A DNA stretch of 6,264 bases from the NCBI GenBank assembly GCA_947038135.1, contig CAMQVM010000101.1:1-6264 (forward strand). The letters run 5' to 3'. Shown here piece by piece: positions 1-5,943 of the stretch. This DNA is from an uncultured Rikenellaceae bacterium. Lineage in GTDB: Bacteria; Bacteroidota; Bacteroidia; Bacteroidales; Rikenellaceae. How positions within the stretch are numbered: the first letter of the stretch is position 1; the number at the start of each line of letters is the position of its first letter. The position numbers were made by a program, and so were the translations under genes. The notes beneath the pieces were generated by a model. That model saw only the letters and a program-made list of their open reading frames with translations, searched no databases and had not been told where the DNA came from.

Positions 1-48
1 CTTCGGGAGCTGGCTGATTCACAAAACCAAGGTTTTGCGAATCAGCCT
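1..48. repeat. Left copy of 48-bp inverted dispersed repeat with hairpin
   Basis: Positions 1-48 are identical to the reverse complement of 6216-6263. Within the repeat, 12-28 and 31-47 form a 17-bp stem around a 2-nt AA centre (TT on the other strand). The one imperfect pair is A-C on the plus strand but G-U in RNA from the minus strand, so the hairpin is best formed in leftward transcripts, the direction of pfkA. In that RNA the tip reads C-CUUG-G, a known stable tetraloop. No T-run follows, so it is not a classical intrinsic terminator. It could be a REP-like palindromic element, an mRNA 3'-end stabiliser, or the end of a mobile element that continues outside the window. Confidence 0.9.
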
Positions 49-61
49 TTATAGGAGTGTC

Positions 62-129
62 TCGCAAAATTAGAAATATAGATCTATTGAATAGTTTTAT
101 ACTTAAATAATAATTCATGATCTTTGCGA
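62..129 (-). repeat. Inverted heptamers TCGCAAA/TTTGCGA downstream of pfkA
   Basis: TCGCAAA at 62-68 is the reverse complement of TTTGCGA at 123-129. The same word sits in the flanking hairpin (TTTTGCGA at 33-40, complementary to TCGCAAAA at 62-69). In the pfkA 3' untranslated RNA these segments could pair in alternative ways. The 54-nt loop makes the 62/123 stem weak on its own. No T-rich terminator tail is seen between pfkA and the left edge. Confidence 0.35.
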
Positions 130-141
130 TGCACTTTGTAA

Positions 142-1122
142 CTATATTGATAATATACGCAGCGTCTGTAGTAGCTCTCTACTTATATGCTTATCCTTTT
201 TTATAGCTTTTGAAAATGGTATAAGAAGTATCTCGTTATTAGCAACTCCGATCATTACATTTCTTTGTCCGTCCATAAGAGCATCAATCGCTGCTGCACC
301 CATTCTGCTAGCTAAAATACGATCGTTTGCAGTAGGTGAACCTCCTCTTTGTAAGTGTCCTAGTATTGATACTCTAACATCATATTGAGGATATTCTTGC
401 TTTATTCGATCTGCAAACTCCAATGCACCGCCTGTCTCAGGGCTCTCTGCAACAAGCACAATGCTACTATTTTTACTCTTTCTAAAACCATTACCGATTA
501 GCTCACTAAGCACATCATGCTCAAGTGCTATTTCTGGAATAATTGCAGCCTCTGCTCCTGAAGCAATAGCCCCATTCAAAGCAAGAAAACCAGCATCTCT
601 ACCCATTACCTCAATAAAAAAGAGACGTTCATGAGACGATGCAGTGTCACGAATATTATCTACTGCCTTTACAATGGTATTTAGTGCAGTATCGTATCCA
701 ATTGTTGTATCTGTGCCCGAAAGGTCGTTGTCGATAGTTCCTGGTATACCAACAATAGGAAAATTAAACTCTGAGGCAAATATTCTAGCTCCTGTCAAAG
801 TGCCATCTCCCCCGATTGCTACTATTGCATCAATCTCCTCTTTTACAAGAGTTTCATGTGCTATTGCACGTCCCTCAGGTGTTCTAAACTCTGCACATCT
901 AGCAGTTTTTAGTATTGTTCCTCCTTGCTGTATTATATTGCTTACATTTTGTGTTTTAAACTCTGTTATTTCACCAGTTATTAAACCCTTATAACCACGA
1001 TATATAGCCTTTACTTGTAGCCCGTTATATATTGCAGCTCTTGTTACAGCTCTGATTGCTGCGTTCATTCCTGGAGCATCACCTCCTGATGTTAAAATAC
1101 CGATACATTTTATGCTTTTCAT
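142..1122 (-). CDS. pfkA: ATP-dependent 6-phosphofructokinase
   Basis: This cytoplasmic enzyme phosphorylates fructose 6-phosphate to fructose 1,6-bisphosphate, the committing step of glycolysis. The 326 residues match the usual PfkA length of about 320. Visible motifs are the N-terminal GGDAPGMNAA (13-22), R75 (E. coli R72), the ATP-site GGDGT (104-108), PGTIDND (127-133) with catalytic base D131, EVMGR (171-175), the substrate glutamate E226, and LGHLQRGGSP (254-263) with H256 and R259. Glycine at 107 and 128, the equivalents of E. coli G104 and G124, indicates an ATP rather than a pyrophosphate donor; PPi enzymes carry Asp and Lys there. M1 lies a few residues before the first beta strand, as expected. 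The gene is 124 bp downstream of cysH on the same strand, so either co-transcription or its own promoter is possible. Threonine in GGDGT replaces the commoner serine and should be harmless. Confidence 0.97.
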   Translation of the reverse strand: MKSIKCIGILTSGGDAPGMNAAIRAVTRAAIYNGLQVKAIYRGYKGLITGEITEFKTQNVSNIIQQGGTILKTARCAEFRTPEGRAIAHETLVKEEIDAIVAIGGDGTLTGARIFASEFNFPIVGIPGTIDNDLSGTDTTIGYDTALNTIVKAVDNIRDTASSHERLFFIEVMGRDAGFLALNGAIASGAEAAIIPEIALEHDVLSELIGNGFRKSKNSSIVLVAESPETGGALEFADRIKQEYPQYDVRVSILGHLQRGGSPTANDRILASRMGAAAIDALMDGQRNVMIGVANNEILLIPFSKAIKKDKHISRELLQTLRILSI

Positions 1123-1180
1123 CTTGTGTGATTTATGTAGATGTTATATTATTGTTATCTGTTTTTATTATTATCCTGTT

Positions 1181-1190
1181 GCCTCGAGGC
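1181..1190. promoter_or_regulatory. GC-rich palindrome GCCTCGAGGC upstream of pfkA
   Basis: A perfect 10-bp palindrome stands in the otherwise AT-rich 124-bp cysH-pfkA spacer, about 60-70 bp before the pfkA start. No T-run follows on the minus strand, so it is unlikely to end cysH transcription. A regulator site for pfkA is possible. On the minus strand, TTG just before it and TAATAATA about 18 nt further on could be read as poor -33/-7 elements. Confidence 0.25.
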
Positions 1191-1246
1191 GCAAGTTCTT
1201 TATTCAATGTAGAAGTACACTATGGATAGAGTGTAATAGAACAACA

Positions 1247-1954
1247 CTAATTTTTCTTATGCAGTCCACACTCTTTGGTGTTGGCGTCTTCCCACCACCA
1301 TCTTCCACCTCGCTCATCTTCACCATCTTTTACTGCTCTGGTGCACGGTTGACATCCTATGCTGCTAAAGCCGCTGTCGAATAGCGCATTGTAAGGTATT
1401 GAATTTTTGTTTATATACTCTTTAACATCTTTCAGTGACCAATTGTATAGTGGTGATACTTTTATAAGTCCGTTTTGTGCATCTATCTCAACAGGATCAA
1501 GTCCATACCTAGTTATAGATTGCTCTTGGCGAAGCCCGCATATCCATACTTTTAAACCCTTAAATGCCCTGCTAAGTGGCTCCATCTTTCTTATCTTACA
1601 GCAAAGTTTACGATTTTCTACATTATCATAAAACAAGTTTATAGAGTGGTGGTTTACCATCTCCTCGACAGCGCTGCTATCTGGAAAGAAAACCTCTATG
1701 TTCTTGTCGAAATGTTTTGATGTTTTATCTATAAGGTCGTATGTTTCTGAGAATAGACGTCCAGTATCGAGAGTAAATACCCGTATTGTTTTATCTATAT
1801 CACATACCATTTTTGTGAGTATTTGGTCTTCCATGCTCAATGAGGTGGATAGCGCAACCTCTCCACTATAGTTTTTCTGAAAGTACTCAATCATCTGCTG
1901 TGGTGTGTACTCTTTAAACATTATATTTAAATCTTTTACCTCCTTACTATTCAT
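1247..1954 (-). CDS. cysH: Adenylyl-sulfate (APS) reductase, assimilatory, CysH family
   Basis: This enzyme reduces adenosine 5'-phosphosulfate to sulfite and AMP with thioredoxin-type electrons, in sulfate assimilation towards cysteine. The 235 residues hold a PP-loop-like SLSMEDQ (38-44), LDTGRL (62-67), the cysteine pair C118-C119 in KLCCKIRK, CxxC at C201/C204 in IGCQPC, RGGRWWWE (215-222) and catalytic C229 in ECGLH. The two Cys pairs that bind a [4Fe-4S] cluster mark the APS-using type rather than the cluster-free PAPS type of E. coli. M1 is preferred because residues 1-20 align with the usual family N-terminus. M12 would delete part of it, and the SD-like AAGGAGG at 1939-1945 lies 17 nt before M12, too far to serve it. 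A -7 box at 1995-2002 lies upstream. No other sulfate-assimilation gene is visible in the window. Confidence 0.95.
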   Translation of the reverse strand: MNSKEVKDLNIMFKEYTPQQMIEYFQKNYSGEVALSTSLSMEDQILTKMVCDIDKTIRVFTLDTGRLFSETYDLIDKTSKHFDKNIEVFFPDSSAVEEMVNHHSINLFYDNVENRKLCCKIRKMEPLSRAFKGLKVWICGLRQEQSITRYGLDPVEIDAQNGLIKVSPLYNWSLKDVKEYINKNSIPYNALFDSGFSSIGCQPCTRAVKDGEDERGGRWWWEDANTKECGLHKKN

Positions 1955-1994
1955 TGTTATTATTTAATTATGTAATTATCTTAAATATTCAATA

Positions 1995-2002
1995 CAAAGA
2001 TA
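1995..2002 (-). promoter_or_regulatory. Candidate Bacteroidota -7 box for cysH
   Basis: On the minus strand this reads TATCTTTG, an exact match to the Bacteroidota primary-sigma -7 consensus TAnnTTTG, about 40 bp before the cysH start. The matching -33 TTTG/TTG element is not clear: the best candidate is GTTT, 17 nt upstream of the box. This is a plausible but unproven promoter. Confidence 0.45.
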
Positions 2003-2053
2003 TAAAAATAATTGATTTTAAACACTATAATTATTATGAAATTACTCTATTCT

Positions 2054-2109
2054 ATATTTTGATCACAAATATACTTTATGGTATTATGCGTTGTAAATAA
2101 GGTATTTAC
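2054..2109. promoter_or_regulatory. Inverted repeats in the cysH / small-gene divergent spacer
   Basis: Two operator-like elements sit in the 292-bp spacer between the divergent genes. ATATTT and AAATAT (2054-2072) flank TGATCAC, whose TGATCA core is itself a palindrome. GTAAATA-AGG-TATTTAC (2093-2109) has perfect 7-bp arms. Both are upstream of the cysH promoter candidate and of the rightward small genes, so either gene set could be the target. In such AT-rich DNA one of them could be chance. Confidence 0.3.
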
Positions 2110-2164
2110 GCCAGATAAAACATGATTTAATACACTATTATATGGTGTTAATAGTTCTATTTTT

Positions 2165-2172
2165 TATTTTTG
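2165..2172 (+). promoter_or_regulatory. Candidate -7 box for the small-gene pair
   Basis: TATTTTTG fits TAnnTTTG and lies about 75 bp upstream of the ATG at 2247. No convincing -33 element was found at the right distance. T-rich DNA makes such matches common, so support is weak. Confidence 0.25.
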
Positions 2173-2246
2173 TTGTTATCTAATTGCCTGCTTTAAAAGA
2201 CATTTAGGCAAATTTAATAATTAATATAACAAAACACTACATCATT

Positions 2247-2516
2247 ATGAAACAACTTACCACCACAATATGGGATGCATCTATGAAATCGGGGCTCTCA
2301 CAACTGCAAATATGGGCGCTAATTAATAACAAAATTGTACGATCTGTTGAAGCGACTAATTTTCTTATGGTCGATTTATCTGATTTGAAACATTGGATGA
2401 CTAATAATAGGCGTATAGTTTACGAATTACAGCTGGATGTAGATATGCGTGATCCACGGTTTTTCCTTAAAAATCACATCTCTCGTTTGAGCAAAAAATC
2501 TAAAAGAGTGCAATAA
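2247..2516 (+). CDS. Small putative HTH DNA-binding protein, excisionase/MerR-like
   Basis: The protein is 89 residues, with no gene name recognised. Residues 7-52 have the shape of the helix_turn_helix_17 / excisionase-like winged-helix fold. A first helix (IWDASMKSG) and second helix (LSQLQIWALINN) are followed by the wing-like segment KIVRSVEATNFLMVDLSDL and a final helix with W50, close to the pattern IxxG-x-hydrophobic...V-x-x-x-DLxxW of that family. The C-terminus (77-89) is basic (NHISRLSKKSKRVQ), which suits nucleic-acid binding. The stop overlaps the next gene's start as TAATG, so the two are very probably translationally coupled. The fold call is from pattern recognition only. Alternatives are a phage- or element-derived regulator or an antitoxin-like protein. 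No integrase or other element gene lies nearby. Confidence 0.6.
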   Translation: MKQLTTTIWDASMKSGLSQLQIWALINNKIVRSVEATNFLMVDLSDLKHWMTNNRRIVYELQLDVDMRDPRFFLKNHISRLSKKSKRVQ

Positions 2517-2701
2517 TGAGGCGTTATGAGTTGAAAAATGACGATTCAATGATGTTTCTGTGGAGTCGTGAGAGGTTTGATCACTATTTTGCATCTGCTG
2601 AAGATAGGGAAAATAGCAAAGATGACAATGTAGCTGATGATAATGAATGCGTTAATAATAATATTCTTGATCATGATGATAGTGTAGATGATGGATATTA
2701 A
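2516..2701 (+). CDS. Small, highly acidic hypothetical protein coupled to the HTH gene
   Basis: The product is 61 residues and unrecognised. The start shares one base with the previous stop (TAATG), which favours a real, co-translated gene. The first 30 residues are mixed and aromatic-rich (F14, W16, F21, Y24, F25) and may form a helix. From residue 36 on there are ten Asp/Glu and no Lys or Arg, in repeated DD pairs (36-37, 41-42, 54-55, 58-59). Overall there are 18 acidic and 7 basic residues. The opposite charge of the upstream partner's tail suggests they could interact, or that this protein mimics nucleic-acid charge; both are inference. The tail is also what drifting low-complexity AT-rich sequence can encode, so the gene is not certain. 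Confidence 0.5.
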   Translation: MRRYELKNDDSMMFLWSRERFDHYFASAEDRENSKDDNVADDNECVNNNILDHDDSVDDGY

Positions 2702-2764
2702 AAGAACATTACAAAACCAATAAATTTAAAGTGGGTGAAGATCATCTATAAAGATATCAAACTT

Positions 2765-2825
2765 AAAAAACTAATGATTAGGATATAAGAAGAATACTAT
2801 TTAGCATTCAACTTAATCCTAATCA
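2765..2825 (-). terminator. Hairpin terminator of the aldo-keto reductase gene
   Basis: In leftward RNA, 2825-2812 pairs with 2789-2775 (14 bp, one bulged base). Across a UU/UU internal loop, GAATGCT then pairs with AGTATTC around an AAAT tetraloop. One inner pair is G-U in the leftward RNA but A-C on the plus strand, so the structure suits transcripts of the reductase gene that ends 36 bp upstream. A TTTTTT run (2770-2765) follows after 4 nt, slightly farther than ideal. The U-tract is absent for rightward RNA. Flanking direct repeats AAAAACTAATG lie at 2766-2776 and 2825-2835. Confidence 0.65.
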
Positions 2826-2861
2826 AAAACTAATGCAGTCGTTTGTAATCGTGCAACTGCC

Positions 2862-3851
2862 TCATGATAATATTGAATCTATTATATTTAACTCATCACT
2901 AGTAAATACCTTTGAGTTTATAGAAGCGATGTTATCACGTAGTTGAAGTGTACTGCTAGCTCCCACAACAACAGTTGTAACCCTGCTATCTCGTAAAATC
3001 CAACTTGTAGCCATCTGTGCTAGTGTCTGCCCACGCTCTATTGCTAGTGTGTTGAGCTGCCTAACTTTATGCATCACATCTTCGTTCACTTGTTCTAGTT
3101 TTAAGTATCCCGATTGTTTTGCAGCTCGTGAATCATCAGGTATAGATGTTATGTATTTATTTGTTAGTAGACCTTGAGCAAGTGGTGAAAACGCCACAAA
3201 GCCAATATTTTCAGCCTCCAAAGTGTCAAGTAGCCCCTCCTCGGGTGTTCTAGCTAGCATAGAATAGCGACCTTGGTGAATAATACATGGCGTGTTGTTC
3301 TTTTTAAGTATCGATGCTGCTTGTGCTGTTTGTGCTGGAGTATAGTTTGAAATACCTACATATAGTGCCTTGCCACTCCTCACTATATCACTCAAAGCCT
3401 CCATTGTCTCCTCTATTGGAGTGTTTGGGTCAGGTCGGTGCGAATAAAATATGTCTAAATAATCAACACCTATTCTTTTAAGACTTTGGTTAATACTTGA
3501 TACTAAGTGTTTTCTGCTGCCCCCGTTTCCGTAGGGTCCATCCCACATTATATAACCTGCCTTCGATGATATTATCATCTCATCTCTGTGGTTGATTAAT
3601 CCTTTTTTTAGTATAGTGCCAAAATTACTCTCGGCTGAACCAGCCATAGGTCCGTAATTGTTTGCTAGATCAAAATATGTAATTCCGCTATCAAATGCCT
3701 CAAATGCTATTTGTGAGTAGTTTTCGTATTCATCTACACTTCCGAAATTGTGCCATAACCCTAGCGATATCTCAGGTAGTACTATGCCACTATTGCCGCA
3801 TTTTCTATATTTCATTATCTCTTTATATCTGTTACTATTTGCTTTATACAT
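2862..3851 (-). CDS. yghZ: Aldo-keto reductase, YghZ / L-glyceraldehyde 3-phosphate reductase type
   Basis: This is a cytosolic NADPH-dependent reductase. The E. coli relative YghZ (Gpr, AKR14) reduces L-glyceraldehyde 3-phosphate and some aldehydes such as methylglyoxal. The 329-residue TIM barrel is highly similar throughout: ISLGLWHNFG (28-37), FDLANNYGP (60-68), KAGYIMWDGPYGNGGSRK (97-114), YLDIFYSHR (131-139), SPLAQGLLTNKY (222-233) and cofactor motif VVGAS (295-299). The AKR tetrad is D61, Y66, K97, H138. M1 fits: residues 1-19 align one-to-one with the E. coli N-terminus. The C-terminus is about 15 residues shorter than in E. coli (about 346), ending at IIDSILS and lacking the usual NLW-type tail; the sequence past the TGA does not restore it. 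Substrate specificity within the family is not certain. The gene is probably monocistronic, ended by the hairpin at 2765-2825. Confidence 0.93.
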   Translation of the reverse strand: MYKANSNRYKEIMKYRKCGNSGIVLPEISLGLWHNFGSVDEYENYSQIAFEAFDSGITYFDLANNYGPMAGSAESNFGTILKKGLINHRDEMIISSKAGYIMWDGPYGNGGSRKHLVSSINQSLKRIGVDYLDIFYSHRPDPNTPIEETMEALSDIVRSGKALYVGISNYTPAQTAQAASILKKNNTPCIIHQGRYSMLARTPEEGLLDTLEAENIGFVAFSPLAQGLLTNKYITSIPDDSRAAKQSGYLKLEQVNEDVMHKVRQLNTLAIERGQTLAQMATSWILRDSRVTTVVVGASSTLQLRDNIASINSKVFTSDELNIIDSILS

Positions 3852-4281
3852 ATATCTACTTTCTTAAATTATTTATATGACGACCATATTAGTACTTTGC
3901 TAATATTCCAACCAAGCATCTGTTAATTGTAGTTGTTCGGGGTGTTAAGGTATGAATAATTTTTGTATAATCAATATTTTCATCTAAAAACAGACCCAGC
4001 CTGCATAGTATTTGTTAATTTACTAAGTTATCGTATTTATTTGACGCTTCATTATAGGTAGGATTTTTTGCAGATTTATTTAAATAAATATTGTACTTTA
4101 TTTTTAGTGACTGTTTGTTTACTAAAACAACTATTACACTTGTAATTATGAGTCAAAAAGTTTAAAATATGACTATTTCTAATGCGTTTTACTAAAATGT
4201 GTTGTAGTGAGTGATTACATAAGTTTTTTAATGATACATCAAGGTCGTGATTCTCTCTATTATTCAAATACAACTCTTAGT

Positions 4282-4302
4282 TTACAAATCACTTATTTGT
4301 AA
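4282..4302. promoter_or_regulatory. Perfect 8-bp inverted repeat, TTACAAAT-CACTT-ATTTGTAA
   Basis: The two 8-bp arms are exact, with a 5-nt spacer. No T-run follows on either strand, which argues against a terminator and for a dimeric-regulator site. It lies about 200 bp upstream of the prenyltransferase start and about 430 bp upstream of the reductase start, so its target is unclear. Confidence 0.3.
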
Positions 4303-4442
4303 TACCCAAAAAATATGAGTAAGTTTATGTGCTGATAACAGATAAACATCAATATATACACTTTGCAAATAGTTGCATTTTACCTATCGTATGCCACACA
4401 GGGTGTTATTTGATTAATATCTTAGCTTTAAACAATAAAATT

Positions 4443-4462
4443 ACTGATATGTATATATCAGT
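4443..4462. promoter_or_regulatory. Inverted repeat ACTGATAT-GTAT-ATATCAGT upstream of the prenyltransferase
   Basis: The repeat has perfect 8-bp arms and a 4-nt spacer, ending 36 bp before the ATG at 4499. This is where a repressor operator or promoter-overlapping site would be expected. A near -7 box (TATTTTTC, 4464-4471) directly follows it. There is no T-run to make it a terminator. Confidence 0.45.
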
Positions 4463-4498
4463 GTATTTTTCTATGTATTATGTAAATATAAGTAAATA

Positions 4499-5350
4499 AT
4501 GATTAAAAAATATCTATCTTTAGTAAAGTTTTCTCACACCGTTTTTGCTATGCCTTTTGCCTTTATAGGTTTTTTTTATGGTGTATGTCAAACAGAGGCA
4601 TTTCCGCCACTTCTTGCTGTTTTAATGGTATTATGCATGATTTTCGCTCGTAACTGTGCCATGGCATTTAATAGATATGTAGATAGGTTTATTGATGCCA
4701 AGAATCCACGCACTGCATCTCGTGAAATTCCGTCTAAAATTATATCTGCTGGTAATGCTCGCATATTTATTATTGCAAATGCACTAGCGTTTATTATTAC
4801 AGCATATTTTATTAACTCGCTGGCATTTATGTTGTCGCCATTGGCTCTGATTATTATTTGTGGCTACTCGCTGTTTAAAAGGTTTAGTGCACTTTGTCAT
4901 ATTGTGCTAGGAGTGGCTCTTGCTATCGCCCCTATTGGAGCATATATTGCTGTTACAGGCAAGTTTTCGTTGTTTGTATTTGTAATTGGATTAGTTGTTA
5001 TAACTTGGGTAGGTGCCTTTGACATCCTCTATTCCCTCTCTGATGAAGCATTTGACAGAGAGGAAAATTTACACTCTATACCACAATATTTTGGGCGGAC
5101 AAAAGCTCTTGTTATTAGTGCGCTTCTTCATTTAATCACTATTGTTACTGTATTTGTTATAGGGGTCATTTTCATTAATAGCCCAATATATTATTTGGGT
5201 GCAATATTGTTCTCACTTATACTTATATATGAGCATATTATAGTTAAGCCTTCGGATATTTCAAGAGTTAATATGGCGTTTGCAACTCTTAATAGCGTGG
5301 GGTCGCTAATCTATTCATTATTTACTATTGCGGCACTACTTACAATGTAA
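4499..5350 (+). CDS. UbiA-family prenyltransferase, possibly MqnP-type
   Basis: This is an integral membrane enzyme that attaches a polyprenyl chain to an aromatic quinone precursor. The 283 residues hold about nine hydrophobic segments (roughly 13-31, 38-56, 88-108, 110-124, 133-152, 156-178, 202-224, 229-248, 262-282). The first Asp-rich motif is N58-R-Y-V-D62-xxx-D66 followed by NPRTxxREIP (69-78). The second is D175-...-D182-xxx-D186 followed by HSIP (192-195). Together these hold the Mg-diphosphate ligands. NRxxDxxxDxxNPRT plus HSIP is typical of the UbiA-like group annotated as 4-hydroxybenzoate polyprenyltransferase, which in bacteria lacking ubiquinone often corresponds to MqnP of the futalosine menaquinone pathway. 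That assignment is inference, since no mqn or men gene is in the window. The ATG has no Shine-Dalgarno sequence. No clear terminator follows; there is only a T7 run near 5366. Confidence 0.92.
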   Translation: MIKKYLSLVKFSHTVFAMPFAFIGFFYGVCQTEAFPPLLAVLMVLCMIFARNCAMAFNRYVDRFIDAKNPRTASREIPSKIISAGNARIFIIANALAFIITAYFINSLAFMLSPLALIIICGYSLFKRFSALCHIVLGVALAIAPIGAYIAVTGKFSLFVFVIGLVVITWVGAFDILYSLSDEAFDREENLHSIPQYFGRTKALVISALLHLITIVTVFVIGVIFINSPIYYLGAILFSLILIYEHIIVKPSDISRVNMAFATLNSVGSLIYSLFTIAALLTM

Positions 5351-5706
5351 ATAATTATATATTGTTTTTTTAATTACCATGTATTTAATATCTAATGTAA
5401 CTAAATTGTCATTTAACTATATATTGTTAATTAATTTTAGATACTCATTTTGTGTATCCTACTTTCAAATATCTTTTTATTAAGAAATTTAGTATTAGTT
5501 TTTGCAATTGTCAATATTTATTTGTAATATTGCATTATAATACTTGAGCGATGCAATGAGAAGTGTTAGTAGGGTTATATTAGTTTATTTTAACAGCATT
5601 TAACAGGTGAATAGAATAAATAGACTGTAAATTTTAGTTGTTTAATTTTACTGTTTTATGGTATGATATTTGTATTAATAAATTTGATACACCTTAGGTT
5701 GCTTGT

Positions 5707-5746
5707 TTATTATAGAGTTGCAAAAGCAGTTTTCGTAGTATAATAA
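5707..5746. promoter_or_regulatory. Candidate upstream activator site for the first sigma-54 promoter
   Basis: TTATTATA (5707-5714) and TATAATAA (5739-5746) are exact 8-bp inverted arms. They are centred about 112 bp before the inferred start of the first sigma-54 promoter, a usual distance for enhancer-binding activators. Nearby, AAGATGT occurs at 5788-5794 and 5805-5811, and its inverted core ACATCT at 5746-5751. The function is inferred from position only. Confidence 0.3.
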
Positions 5747-5812
5747 CATCTATTGATATTATTAATACAGAAATCATATACTATTGAAAGATGTAACAAT
5801 AACTAAGATGTT

Positions 5813-5828
5813 TGGCACAGTAATTGCA
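5813..5828 (+). promoter_or_regulatory. Sigma-54 promoter match P1
   Basis: TGGCAC, five bases, then TTGCA: an exact match to the RpoN -24/-12 consensus TGGCAC-N5-TTGCW, with GG and GC at the required 12-bp spacing and the commonly seen T before TGG. Transcription would begin near 5839 and run rightward. No protein gene lies downstream in the window. RpoN occurs in many Bacteroidota, so the sigma factor is plausible. Confidence 0.7.
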
Positions 5829-5906
5829 TATTAAGTTTGAGTTTATTAGTTAATTAAAGTGCAGTTTGGGCAATATGCTTCATTTAAAGACTTAAAAACT
5901 TGTAAT

Positions 5907-5930
5907 ACACTTAATATTTACACAAAGTGT
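5907..5930. promoter_or_regulatory. Inverted repeat upstream of the second sigma-54 promoter
   Basis: ACACTT (5907-5912) and AAGTGT (5925-5930) are exact inverted 6-mers. Overlapping them, TTTACAC-AAA-GTGT(T)TAAA forms a second near-palindrome. They lie only 14-37 bp upstream of P2, closer than a typical enhancer site, so they might instead repress P2 or bind an activator acting at short range. Confidence 0.25.
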
Positions 5931-5943
5931 TTAAACAATATTT

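Larger units (their letters stand above)
3852..4498. other. Long gene-free spacer between divergent reductase and prenyltransferase genes
   Basis: These 647 bp are strongly AT-rich with no convincing gene. They contain small inverted repeats (ATATG-ACGAC-CATAT at 3875-3889; a 16-bp AT palindrome at 4074-4089; 4282-4302; TGCAA-ATAG-TTGCA at 4364-4377; 4443-4462). A 65-codon leftward ORF (4076-4273) encodes a K/N/I/L-rich peptide with no recognisable domain and is probably chance. No tRNA, no riboswitch I can recognise and no clear TAnnTTTG/TTTG promoter pair were found. The length of the spacer suggests an eroded gene or extended regulation. Confidence 0.5.

Noticed and set aside
1..48. CRISPR repeat
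   Set aside because: There are only two copies, 6 kb apart and inverted, with no spacer array or cas gene.
644..994. 116-codon rightward ORF opposite pfkA
   Set aside because: It is fully antisense to a strongly conserved enzyme gene, with no recognisable protein features. Similar ORFs opposite cysH (1407-1631) and the reductase (3695-3880) were dismissed for the same reason.
1919..1945. Alternative cysH start at M12 with an AAGGAGG Shine-Dalgarno
   Set aside because: The 17-nt spacing is too long for a ribosome site, and family alignment supports the upstream M1. The motif is simply the codons for K4-E5-V6.
2820..2864. TGA at the reductase end as a recoded sense codon
   Set aside because: Reading through gives no similarity to the missing C-terminal tail and soon meets more TGA codons. 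The standard code fits the window.
4057..4072. A third sigma-54-like site (GG...TTTTTTGCA)
   Set aside because: The GG-to-GC spacing is 13 instead of 12 and the rest of the -24 element is missing.
4076..4273. Leftward 65-codon ORF in the long spacer
   Set aside because: Composition is what AT-rich random sequence gives (K, N, I, L, F, H). No domain, no start signal and no neighbour supports it. It ends in a simple AT palindrome.
5351..5812. tRNA or other known structured RNA after the prenyltransferase
   Set aside because: No T-loop GGTTCGA-type motif or cloverleaf arms were found on either strand, and the segment is simple AT-rich sequence with scattered inverted repeats.
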